A model generated the notes under the pieces. The model was not told the origin of the DNA and did no database searches. It was given only the letters and a program-made list of their open reading frames with translations. A stretch of 52,048 bases of DNA from an uncultured Lachnospiraceae bacterium (GTDB lineage Bacteria; Bacillota; Clostridia; Lachnospirales; Lachnospiraceae). Positions 17,229 to 24,852 of this stretch are shown here, in pieces (position 1 is the stretch's first letter; every line of letters starts with the position of its first letter). The stretch is from contig CAJOLA010000003.1 of the NCBI GenBank assembly GCA_905235275.1, positions 1-52,048 of the forward strand, in the 5' to 3' direction. Position numbers and translations under genes: made by a program.

Positions 17229-17489
17229 ATGGCAAACATTAAGTCTGCAAAGAAAAGAATCAGAACCAACAATGCCAGAGCTGAGAGAAACAAGGCTCAG
17301 AAGAGCGCTGTTAAGACTGACATAAAGAAAGTTGAAGCTGCCATTGCCGCTAATGATAAGGCTGCTGCAAGCGAAGCTTTAACAGCTACCGTAAGTTCTA
17401 TTCAGAAAGCTGCCAACAACGGCATCTACCACAAGAACACGGCAGCAAGAAAGATTTCAAGACTTACAAAGGCAGTTAATGCTCTTTAA
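17229..17489 (+). CDS. rpsT: 30S ribosomal protein S20
   Basis: S20 binds 16S rRNA early in small-subunit assembly. The 86-residue protein is basic and helical, with the standard N-terminus MANIKSAKKRIRTNNA and the C-terminal HKNTAARKISRLTKAVNAL. AGGAGG lies ten bases before the ATG. It is a single-gene unit on the plus strand between two minus-strand genes, with its own promoter and terminator. In several bacteria S20 represses its own translation; the short leader here would allow that but I see no specific site. The rpsT-holA convergent arrangement is common in Firmicutes. Confidence 0.98.
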   Translation: MANIKSAKKRIRTNNARAERNKAQKSAVKTDIKKVEAAIAANDKAAASEALTATVSSIQKAANNGIYHKNTAARKISRLTKAVNAL

Positions 17490-17494
17490 TTTTT

Positions 17495-17521
17495 AACCCG
17501 CATGCAGCGGGTTATTTTTTT
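17495..17521 (+). terminator. Intrinsic terminator after rpsT
   Basis: AACCCGC/GCGGGTT stem with a five-base loop, then seven T residues. The T-run overlaps the holA stop codon on the other strand. Confidence 0.92.
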
Positions 17522-18482
17522 ATGCCATGGCTTTTGAAATGATTATCTCAAGACCGTTTCTGTCCGATATCAATCCTGATTTTATTTTATATTCCATATC
17601 CTCAAATAATTTTAACAGATTCTCAAGAGCCTCCTGAGAAAAATTGTCCGCCTGTGCACGGTATTTTTTTACGACAAAAGGCGCAACGCCCTTCATGCCG
17701 ATTTGTGACGCGTCAATATTAACGGAGCCCTTCACCTGTGCTATTCCCATAAACTGTCTCTCAAGAAGTATAAGAATCTTTATCGGCGGCTCTTTTAAGG
17801 CAATCAGGTCGTTGTAAAGCGCAATTGCTTTTTTGTTATCCTTTTTTCCGATTGCCTCAATCATTTCAAATATCTTATTCTCGATTGAAACGGCGCAGAC
17901 CTTATCCACATCTGCTGCCGTTATTTTTTTCTCATATGCACAATATGCCAAAAGCTTTTGGAGCTCGTTGGATATGTTATTTAAATCCCCGTTGGTGGCA
18001 TCTATAAGCTTTTCTACGGCAGCCGGCTCTATCGCAAAGCCTTCCTGCTCACATTTGCTCTTAATAAATGTTTTAAGATCCCCCTGCGACTGCTTTTTTA
18101 ATTCACATACGTATCCGTTTTTTTCAATCTCCTTATAAACTTTTTTTCGTTTATCGGCAGAGCTCTCAACGATTATCATATACAGGTAATCGGGCATGTC
18201 TTTTATGATATTGGCGATACCGTCAGACGCCCATGAGAAGAAATCGCACGAATCAAGTACAATGAGTCTCTTTTGAGCAAAAAAAGGCACGGTGAGTGCC
18301 AAATCACAGACCTCCTGCTCACTCACCTTATCTTTGAAAACAGCTTTATTCATTTCGTCATCGGCAATAATTGCGTCGGACAGATTATCCTTCATTTGCT
18401 TTTTAAGATAATCCTCTTCACCCAGCAGCAAATAGCAATGCTTTAATGTATTGTTGTTAATGTCATTTTGAATATTTTTCAT
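17520..18482 (-). CDS. holA: DNA polymerase III delta subunit
   Basis: The delta subunit opens the beta clamp in the clamp-loader complex of the replisome. At 320 residues it has the normal length. The N-terminus NIQNDINNNTLKHCYLLLGE gives the typical LLxGEE-like start, where the protein folds like an AAA domain without a working Walker A motif. The middle and C-terminal helices (DLNNISNELQKLLAYC and the final NGLEIIISKAM) match the family. The gene follows comEC by 55 bases, an order widely conserved in Firmicutes, and is probably the last gene of the comEA-to-holA run. Confidence 0.93.
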   Translation of the reverse strand: MKNIQNDINNNTLKHCYLLLGEEDYLKKQMKDNLSDAIIADDEMNKAVFKDKVSEQEVCDLALTVPFFAQKRLIVLDSCDFFSWASDGIANIIKDMPDYLYMIIVESSADKRKKVYKEIEKNGYVCELKKQSQGDLKTFIKSKCEQEGFAIEPAAVEKLIDATNGDLNNISNELQKLLAYCAYEKKITAADVDKVCAVSIENKIFEMIEAIGKKDNKKAIALYNDLIALKEPPIKILILLERQFMGIAQVKGSVNIDASQIGMKGVAPFVVKKYRAQADNFSQEALENLLKLFEDMEYKIKSGLISDRNGLEIIISKAMA

Positions 18483-18537
18483 TTTCTTATCCCGCTTTTT
18501 ATGGGCTATATTATAACATAAATTACATATTTAAAAT

Positions 18538-20928
18538 TTACTCCAAATAACTCTTTACTGAATATCCGGACGGCGAATAATTAATCGTCAAAGCTCCTGA
18601 TTCCGACGTAACCTTATATGGAATATTTTGACTGTTCAGTCTTTTAACGGTCTCACTCCCCGGATGATTATATCTGTTATTTACACCGCATGAAATCATC
18701 GCAAAATCGGGGGATGCCGCCTTTAAGAATTCTTCCGTACTCGAATAATTAGAACCGTGATGAGCAACCTTAAGTATATTTACATGTGACACTTTCCCTT
18801 TGGCAAGCATCTCCTCCTCTCCTTCCTTCGTTACGTCTCCGGTAAAGAGCAGTGAAAAATCATTATACTCAAATCTGTACACGGCACTGAGTGAATTAAT
18901 ATCGTCAAATGACGTATCCTTACCCGGATAGAGACATTTAATTTTGTATTTATTTCCGTTTAACGAAAATCCTTCAGATGCGTATGCCGTATTTATCCCC
19001 TTTTTCTTTGCTTCTCTTACGGTTTCAACATATGCTTCATTTTTTAAATCATTGTTTATTTCCGGCAATACAATATTTGAAATTTTAATATCCTCTTTTT
19101 GTATCATATCAGTCAACGCATTTATATGGTCCGCATCGGAATGACTTATAAATACGGCATCAAGCTTTTTAACGCCTTTTGATTTTAAAAACGGTTCCAC
19201 TCTTTTTGAATATACGTTGCTTATGTTACTTGAACCCGCATCAAACAAAAAATTCCTCCCGGAATCGGTATGTATAAAGATTGAATCACCCTGCCCCACA
19301 TCAAGCATTGTGCAGTAAAACCCGTCTTTTTTATGAGTAACCATTATTACATTTACCGCAAACAGTGCCACGCAGGCCATGACCACCGGGCTTATTCCTT
19401 TAAAGAATTTCTTTTTATCCGGTCCCGTAATAAGCATGCCTGTTTTAAATGCCCGGTCAAGCTTATCGGCCGCCTTCTTCCTTATCAGATAGTAAATGAC
19501 AAAAAGAATCAGATAATAAATAATTACTTTTAAGATTGTGGGACTTCCGCTGACAACGCTTCCCGAAAAAACATTTGAAAATTTATCACAAACGACATCA
19601 TAAAAATCAAAAATCCTCTCATCAATTGCAATAAGAAATCTTCCCGCCCCGGGAGCTATTCCTCCGATAAAGCCCGCAAAAAAAGCCATACCTATAAGAA
19701 TCCCCGACAGCGGAATGACCAAAAGATTTATAAGCACCGAATAAACAGGTGCTTCATTGTAAAATATCAGGTTAAGCGGCAACAGCCCGGCAAAAACCGA
19801 GAAAGACACCAAAAGATCCGAAGAAGCATATTTGACCAGCTTTGATTTTTTATATAAAACCCTGACGGAATTACCCAGATTTCCGAACAGTATGATTGAA
19901 AGCACGGACCCGTATGACATCAAAAAAGAGGATCCGAGCAAAGAAAAAGGATTAAGTAAAAGCGTTATCATACATTGCAAAGAAAGCGACGTCACAGGAT
20001 CATAAGACCTGCCGGGTATGTCCGCAAACACAGAGCATGCAAACATCACGGCCGCTCTTACCGCAGACACCGAACCGCCCGTCATTATTACATAGATCAT
20101 AATCACAAGCGTCCCGGAGAGCGCACTCGGGGCGAATGCCACCCCTGCCCTTCTCATGAATTTATAAAAAAACATTCCCGTAAGAGATATATGCAGACCG
20201 CTTATTGCAAGGAGGTGCCCTATACCGTTCTTTCTGTATTCGTCTTTAATATCCTCTTCCAACAGACTCTGATCTCCAAGCGTAATCGCCGACAATCTTC
20301 CCGCATATTCGGGAGAAATCCTCTGATAAGAGTCGCGCAAATAATTCTTTATGAGATTTGCAACACTGACTAAGGGATTTGCGTCATGAGAAATGACTCT
20401 GATATCTCCCCCGTTGCATTTGGAAAAAATTCTGATTGATTCGTAATAGCTTTTTTCGTCAAAGCATCCTTCCATACGGCTTTTCTCCAAGGGCTTTACT
20501 TTTCCCTGCCCCGTTATGACATCTCCAATCCGGATGTCGCTCGGATTGCAGTAAAGTAAAACACCTTTAAAGTTTTCTTTTTTGCCGTTGCTATAAACAT
20601 ACGTGTCTTTTAGCTGAACGCTCATATAATCTTCCTTTTTGGTAAAACGCGTAACACGTCCCGTAAATTCTGATTCTAAGGCCTCGCCTGAAGTATTCAG
20701 CCTTACAACGCCTGTCGGTATGGAAAAGTTATGTAAGATAAAGAAAAATGAAATGATTAAAATACATGAAAAACAATATGCAATTCTTTTGTTTTTTAAA
20801 ATGAAAAAATATAAAAAAATAGAAATAAGTAAAATTAATAATACAAAAATAAAGCCGGCTCTATAAAGGTTTCCCGCCAGGCACATTGCGATGACGGGAA
20901 GAGCCAGCCATAATATGGGTCGTTTCAT
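18538..20928 (-). CDS. comEC: DNA uptake channel protein ComEC/Rec2
   Basis: ComEC carries single-stranded DNA across the cytoplasmic membrane during natural transformation. The 796-residue protein has all three domains. N-terminal membrane segments and an extracellular DUF4131 region occupy about 1-200. The central Competence domain has GIGHLLAISGLHISLTGMF. A C-terminal metallo-beta-lactamase domain follows, with MLDVGQGDSIFIHT, the metal motif HSDADHI and a later HHGSNYSS. AAAGGAG precedes the ATG. It lies 25 bases after a GerMN lipoprotein gene, and comEA heads the same run. Full length and intact motifs suggest a working protein, though competence in this lineage is unproven. Confidence 0.95.
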   Translation of the reverse strand: MKRPILWLALPVIAMCLAGNLYRAGFIFVLLILLISIFLYFFILKNKRIAYCFSCILIISFFFILHNFSIPTGVVRLNTSGEALESEFTGRVTRFTKKEDYMSVQLKDTYVYSNGKKENFKGVLLYCNPSDIRIGDVITGQGKVKPLEKSRMEGCFDEKSYYESIRIFSKCNGGDIRVISHDANPLVSVANLIKNYLRDSYQRISPEYAGRLSAITLGDQSLLEEDIKDEYRKNGIGHLLAISGLHISLTGMFFYKFMRRAGVAFAPSALSGTLVIMIYVIMTGGSVSAVRAAVMFACSVFADIPGRSYDPVTSLSLQCMITLLLNPFSLLGSSFLMSYGSVLSIILFGNLGNSVRVLYKKSKLVKYASSDLLVSFSVFAGLLPLNLIFYNEAPVYSVLINLLVIPLSGILIGMAFFAGFIGGIAPGAGRFLIAIDERIFDFYDVVCDKFSNVFSGSVVSGSPTILKVIIYYLILFVIYYLIRKKAADKLDRAFKTGMLITGPDKKKFFKGISPVVMACVALFAVNVIMVTHKKDGFYCTMLDVGQGDSIFIHTDSGRNFLFDAGSSNISNVYSKRVEPFLKSKGVKKLDAVFISHSDADHINALTDMIQKEDIKISNIVLPEINNDLKNEAYVETVREAKKKGINTAYASEGFSLNGNKYKIKCLYPGKDTSFDDINSLSAVYRFEYNDFSLLFTGDVTKEGEEEMLAKGKVSHVNILKVAHHGSNYSSTEEFLKAASPDFAMISCGVNNRYNHPGSETVKRLNSQNIPYKVTSESGALTINYSPSGYSVKSYLE

Positions 20929-20953
20929 CTAACTCCTTTCATTGTTCAATTAT

Positions 20954-21865
20954 TTATTCAGAAATATTGGAATTATCGAAATCCAGATTTTGATTAAGAT
21001 TTAAGTTCTCTCTGTAATATATATCAGAGTTACCGTCTATCATTATACGAACGCTTTTTATTTCATTTAATTCGCAAAGTGAATTAACAACGGCATATAC
21101 GGGAAGATTCCCCGAAGCATTTACATTACCGTTTGCAAACATGGAATCAAAATTCACATAGCATACGCCTTCACGAACGGATACTCCAAGAAGCTTGGTG
21201 TCCTCAGGAATTACGGGGTAAAGCCCCGCCTCAACGGGACCGTCCACAAGCCTGGATACAATCATCTTCTCAATTGATTCGTTATTATTATAAGCAATAT
21301 TGGTATCGGTCCTTATAAGCTTATCACCGCTTTTATCGGTAAAATAAAGACCGACATTCTTCCACTGGGCATCAAAAAACAAATCATTGGATTCATCTAT
21401 GTAGTCTTCGCTCTTTAGATTCTCCAGCTTTACACCGGATGCAAGTTTAATGATTCCCTTGGAATCCCGAATATTTAAACCCTCAACGCCCTCTATCTGA
21501 TAAACGGTCTTTACAAGTGCCGTTCTGTACATGGCCTCAGTCGTTTTATCCATCTCATTGTAATTATCCGAAAAGGTTATGATTACAATGCCTTCCTGCA
21601 TGCTGACATTTTCCACTTTAACATCGTCAGGTTTAATGGCAACATTTAATTCATTCGATCCCGTCTTATCGGATTCGGCAAGCAGTTCCTTTACAAGCTC
21701 TACCGTATCTTTGGTTTGCGTTGAAAATTTACTTACCGTAAGCCTGGTACCGGTAACATCGGTATGATAGATCATATACGTACCGTCGGAGGGACCGCCG
21801 CAACCGGCAAGCACGGCGCATGATGCGACTGCTGCAATCATTAAATTCTTAAATGATTTTATCAT
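20954..21865 (-). CDS. GerMN-domain lipoprotein downstream of a two-component system
   Basis: A predicted surface lipoprotein of 303 residues. The signal peptide ends in the lipobox AVLAGC, so Cys22 would be lipidated. Two GerMN repeats follow: one about 55-145, with VENVSMQEGIVIITFSDNYN, and one about 195-290, with LLGVSVREGVCYVNFDSMF. GerMN domains occur in spore protein GerM and in actinobacterial LpqB. LpqB is encoded after the MtrA-MtrB two-component pair and modulates the sensor MtrB. Here the ATG overlaps the kinase stop by four bases (ATGA), so a similar link to the kinase is likely. A spore-related role is the alternative; no other sporulation gene is nearby. Confidence 0.88.
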   Translation of the reverse strand: MIKSFKNLMIAAVASCAVLAGCGGPSDGTYMIYHTDVTGTRLTVSKFSTQTKDTVELVKELLAESDKTGSNELNVAIKPDDVKVENVSMQEGIVIITFSDNYNEMDKTTEAMYRTALVKTVYQIEGVEGLNIRDSKGIIKLASGVKLENLKSEDYIDESNDLFFDAQWKNVGLYFTDKSGDKLIRTDTNIAYNNNESIEKMIVSRLVDGPVEAGLYPVIPEDTKLLGVSVREGVCYVNFDSMFANGNVNASGNLPVYAVVNSLCELNEIKSVRIMIDGNSDIYYRENLNLNQNLDFDNSNISE

Positions 21866-23376
21866 ACGTCCACAACCTCCGTTCTTTGAGAGCTTTTATT
21901 CTTAAGCGGAATCTTAACGGTAAATACGGTCATTCCGTCGTCCCCGTTCTCACTCTCGGGCTCACTGTAGAGCTTGATCTGTCCGTCATGCATAAGTACA
22001 ACACTCTTAACGATGGAAAGACCGAGTCCCGTACCTCCCGTCTCTCTGGATCTTGCTTTATCCACACGGTAAAATCTCTGGAATACATTCTTTTGCTCGT
22101 CTTCGGGAATACCGCATCCGTTATCCTCAATCCTCAAATAAAAGAATTCATAATCGGCATTAAGAGACACATGTACAAAGCCGTTTTCTTTGTTATATTT
22201 AATGGCATTCTCAATGAGATTCGTTGCAACCTGAGTGATTTTACTCTCATCAATCTCAGCCTCTACCGGTCTGATACTCTCGAAAACAAGCTCTATTTTC
22301 TTACGATCGGCAATCGGCGTAAGCTTCTTCATGACCTTTTCAATCAATTCGTTGATGTTTACAAGACTGAGATTCAGATTGGAAACGGAGTTATCCATCC
22401 TTACCAATGAGAGAAGATCTTCGATAATGTCATTCTCCCTGTCAATCTCATTAGCGATATCCTGCATGAATTCCCTGTAAAGCTCTACGGGTGCGTCGGG
22501 ATTTGCAAGAAGTGAATCGGCAAGAAGCTTAATAGAAGTCATCGGTGTCTTCAACTCATGAGATACATTCGATACGAATTCTTCCCTGGACTTATCGAGC
22601 TCGCTCGCATTATCCAAAATATCATTAAACTGTATTGAAAAATCCTCGAACTCGGTATAGCCGTCCGCATGAATACGGTTCTCGGTCTTTCCGCCGGCTA
22701 TATCATCAACCTCGCTTTTTACGTATCTGAACTGGTTACGGAACTTAACGGCAAGGAATCCTGCTATAACCGCAAGCGACAATACGACCGCTACCGTAAT
22801 AAGAGTTGAATATCCGTGAACATCGGCTATGGATGCATTAATTTTGGACATGTTACGTCCGATAAGTACCGTTCCGATATTCTCCCCGGCATTGTTTTTA
22901 ATGATTGATGCACTCTCTACTATCGTATTATCACGGACATATGTTGATACACCGGCGCCTGATTCCACGGCTTTTACGGCACTCTCATTAATAAGTGTCT
23001 TTCCGGCATCGAATCCGTAAGTATCAAGTACAATATTATAATTATTATCAAGAATCCTGATTCGAAGTTCATTAATGGAAGCAAAATGAGTATAGACATC
23101 AAACTGTCCGGAAACCTCCGCGGCTTCCAGCGATGCATAGCTTTTCATCTCATCCGCGATAACGGTAGTCTGCATACGGACACTCTCTGTCTCTGTATCG
23201 GAAATAATATTACCGAAGTAATAGTTATCGAGAATATTCATGACCGTAGCCGGAACTATCGCAAAAATCGCAAGATATAAAAAGATTCTGAATGCAAAGC
23301 TACGAAAAAAACGCTTCAGAATCGATAAAAATCCTGAAGTCTTTTTTTCTTCATTTGCTTCGTTAACATTAGGCAT
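21862..23376 (-). CDS. Membrane sensor histidine kinase, partner of the adjacent response regulator
   Basis: A 504-residue kinase. Membrane helix 1 is at about 29-48, followed by an extracellular sensor of about 135 residues, helix 2 at about 189-211 and a HAMP linker. The HisKA domain has His273 in NVSHELKTPMTSIKLL, and the ATPase domain has NLIENAIKYN, DNGCGIP and GTGLGLSIVK. No cytoplasmic PAS domain is seen, unlike typical WalK. It overlaps the regulator gene by eight bases and the GerMN lipoprotein gene by four, so the three proteins are likely made together. The external ligand is unknown; a cell-wall signal is inferred from the WalR-like regulator and lipoprotein. Confidence 0.93.
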   Translation of the reverse strand: MPNVNEANEEKKTSGFLSILKRFFRSFAFRIFLYLAIFAIVPATVMNILDNYYFGNIISDTETESVRMQTTVIADEMKSYASLEAAEVSGQFDVYTHFASINELRIRILDNNYNIVLDTYGFDAGKTLINESAVKAVESGAGVSTYVRDNTIVESASIIKNNAGENIGTVLIGRNMSKINASIADVHGYSTLITVAVVLSLAVIAGFLAVKFRNQFRYVKSEVDDIAGGKTENRIHADGYTEFEDFSIQFNDILDNASELDKSREEFVSNVSHELKTPMTSIKLLADSLLANPDAPVELYREFMQDIANEIDRENDIIEDLLSLVRMDNSVSNLNLSLVNINELIEKVMKKLTPIADRKKIELVFESIRPVEAEIDESKITQVATNLIENAIKYNKENGFVHVSLNADYEFFYLRIEDNGCGIPEDEQKNVFQRFYRVDKARSRETGGTGLGLSIVKSVVLMHDGQIKLYSEPESENGDDGMTVFTVKIPLKNKSSQRTEVVDV

Positions 23377-24061
23377 GGAAATAATATCCTACTCCCCACT
23401 TGGTATGAACAAAACGCGGATGAGCGGGATCCTCCTCAATCTTCTCACGCAAACGTCTGATATGTACATCAACGGTTCTTGCATCACCCGGGAATCTGCT
23501 TCCCCAGGCTTCCTTCAAAAGGCCTTCTCTGCTGTAGACCTTATTGGGATGCTTAGCCATAAGCTCAAGGAGGTTAAACTCTCTTGCGGTCAGATTAATC
23601 TCACGTTCATTTATATAAAGTGTTCTGCTTTCGGTATCAAGAACAAAATCTTTATAACGAAGAACCGTATCGCTGTCTTCGACCTTAACTTCCTTTTTGC
23701 TGTTCCTTCGCAAAATGGCCTTGATTCTTGCTTTTACCTCAAGTATGTTGTAAGGCTTTGTGATATAGTCGTCCGCTCCGTATTCAAGACCCATTATCTT
23801 ATCCATATCCTCACCCTTGGCGGTAAGCATGATAATCGGAACGTCGGAAAATTCTCTGATCTCACGACAAACCTGTAAGCCGTCAATCTTAGGCAGCATC
23901 AAATCCAAAAGTATAATATCGTATGAACCGGTCTTTACCTTGTTAAGGGCTTCTTCTCCGTCATAGGCGCCCGTCACTTCCATTCCGTCCTGCTCCAGGC
24001 TGAAAGTAAGCCCCTTAACAATAATCTTCTCGTCATCTACAACCAATACTTTTGTGGCCAT
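23369..24061 (-). CDS. OmpR-family response regulator, WalR/MtrA-like
   Basis: A 230-residue regulator with a receiver domain (about 1-120) and an OmpR-type winged helix. The acidic pocket is in VDDEK, the phosphorylated Asp in IILLDLMLPKIDG (about residue 52), and the conserved Lys in YITKPYN. The DNA-binding domain has NLTAREFNLLELMAKHPNKV and RTVDVHIRRLREKIE. Overall it looks most like WalR/YycF or MtrA, which control wall hydrolases. A perfect WalR-type repeat lies before the PcsB-like gene at 6054-6070, a plausible target. It starts 19 bases after comEA and overlaps the kinase gene. Confidence 0.93.
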   Translation of the reverse strand: MATKVLVVDDEKIIVKGLTFSLEQDGMEVTGAYDGEEALNKVKTGSYDIILLDLMLPKIDGLQVCREIREFSDVPIIMLTAKGEDMDKIMGLEYGADDYITKPYNILEVKARIKAILRRNSKKEVKVEDSDTVLRYKDFVLDTESRTLYINEREINLTAREFNLLELMAKHPNKVYSREGLLKEAWGSRFPGDARTVDVHIRRLREKIEEDPAHPRFVHTKWGVGYYFHA

Positions 24062-24080
24062 TCACGGTTCCCCCTGCAGT

Positions 24081-24686
24081 TTAAATTGTAATTAAGTCCT
24101 TAATTTTCTGAAACGAAGCATCCTTTATTCCGGATACCTTTTTTATGTCTTCAATAACTTTAAAGGAACCTTTTTCATCGCGATAGGAGATAATTGCCTC
24201 AGCCCTCACCTCACCGATTCCGGGAAGCGTCATAAGAGTGGCTTTATCGGCATAATTAATATTTATCAGTCCGTTTCCGGATACGGCGGGGGTAGCTCCT
24301 GCACCCTCCTGCGCATTAGCGGCCTCCTGCGCTTCGCCAACGGATGCAATTGTTATCTGCTCCGCATCGGTTAATTCTTTTGCGAGATTCACGCATTTAA
24401 GATCGGCATCCGCGGTTGCGCCTCCTGCCTTACCCAAAAGATCCGACACCCTGGAGCCCGTTTCCATTGTATACACCCCGGGGTTATTAACCTCTCCGCA
24501 AATATATACGACAATTTCCCGGGCCGGAGTATCTCCGGTTTCGGACTCTCCTTCGGAGCCTTCAGTCTCGCTTCCTATGACAAAATCGTCAGACTCTTCC
24601 GATGATGATGCCTTCGTGAATGCAAAAATACCTGCAATTACAATCAAAGCCGCTATTACTGATAGTTTAATTTGTTTTGTTTTCAA
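24081..24686 (-). CDS. comEA: Competence DNA receptor ComEA
   Basis: ComEA binds incoming double-stranded DNA outside the membrane and passes it to ComEC. The 201-residue protein has an N-terminal membrane anchor (about 8-24), an acidic linker, an SLBB domain (about 56-115, with VVYICGEVNNPGVYTM) and a C-terminal helix-hairpin-helix pair with ININYADKATLMTLPGIG. The start is a TTG at 24686 with AAGGAG six bases upstream. It heads a run with the response regulator, kinase, GerMN lipoprotein, comEC and holA. Separation of comEA from comEC by a two-component system is unusual compared with the Bacillus comEA-EB-EC operon. Confidence 0.93.
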   Translation of the reverse strand: MKTKQIKLSVIAALIVIAGIFAFTKASSSEESDDFVIGSETEGSEGESETGDTPAREIVVYICGEVNNPGVYTMETGSRVSDLLGKAGGATADADLKCVNLAKELTDAEQITIASVGEAQEAANAQEGAGATPAVSGNGLININYADKATLMTLPGIGEVRAEAIISYRDEKGSFKVIEDIKKVSGIKDASFQKIKDLITI

Positions 24687-24738
24687 TGTGCACTCCTTAA
24701 AATCCGCATTTTAAGGTCCCTTCAGTGCTATGTTCTAA

Positions 24739-24768
24739 ATAATACCCTATACAAGGGTAAAAATACAA
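24739..24768 (-). promoter_or_regulatory. Putative comEA promoter with an inverted repeat in the spacer
   Basis: TTGTAT (24763-24768) and TATTAT (24739-24744) with an 18-base spacer on the minus strand. The perfect inverted repeat TACCCT/AGGGTA (24743-24759) fills most of the spacer and could be an operator. The divergent yfhO promoter begins about 20 bases away. Confidence 0.45.
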
Positions 24769-24786
24769 GAGTTTTTTTGGTAAAAA

Positions 24787-24815
24787 TTGACTTTTATGCG
24801 CATAAAAACTATGAT
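24787..24815 (+). promoter_or_regulatory. yfhO promoter
   Basis: TTGACT (24787-24792) and TATGAT (24810-24815) with a 17-base spacer. The predicted start near 24822 lies upstream of the GTG at 24853 but downstream of an earlier TTG that would otherwise extend the frame, so it supports the GTG start. Confidence 0.8.
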
Positions 24816-24852
24816 AGTATGCTGTAATAAACATTATTGGGAGAAAGCATTC

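Noticed and set aside
20954-21865. Calling the GerMN lipoprotein the spore germination protein GerM
   Set aside because: The domain matches, but the gene overlaps a sensor kinase gene and has no sporulation neighbours, so an LpqB-like role is more likely.
23240-23878. 212-codon open frame on the plus strand
   Set aside because: It is antisense to the response regulator and the kinase start, both well supported.
24787-24852. Longer yfhO reading frame from an upstream TTG
   Set aside because: That TTG is part of the -35 box of the yfhO promoter, so it lies upstream of the transcript start. The GTG at 24853 has a good ribosome binding site.
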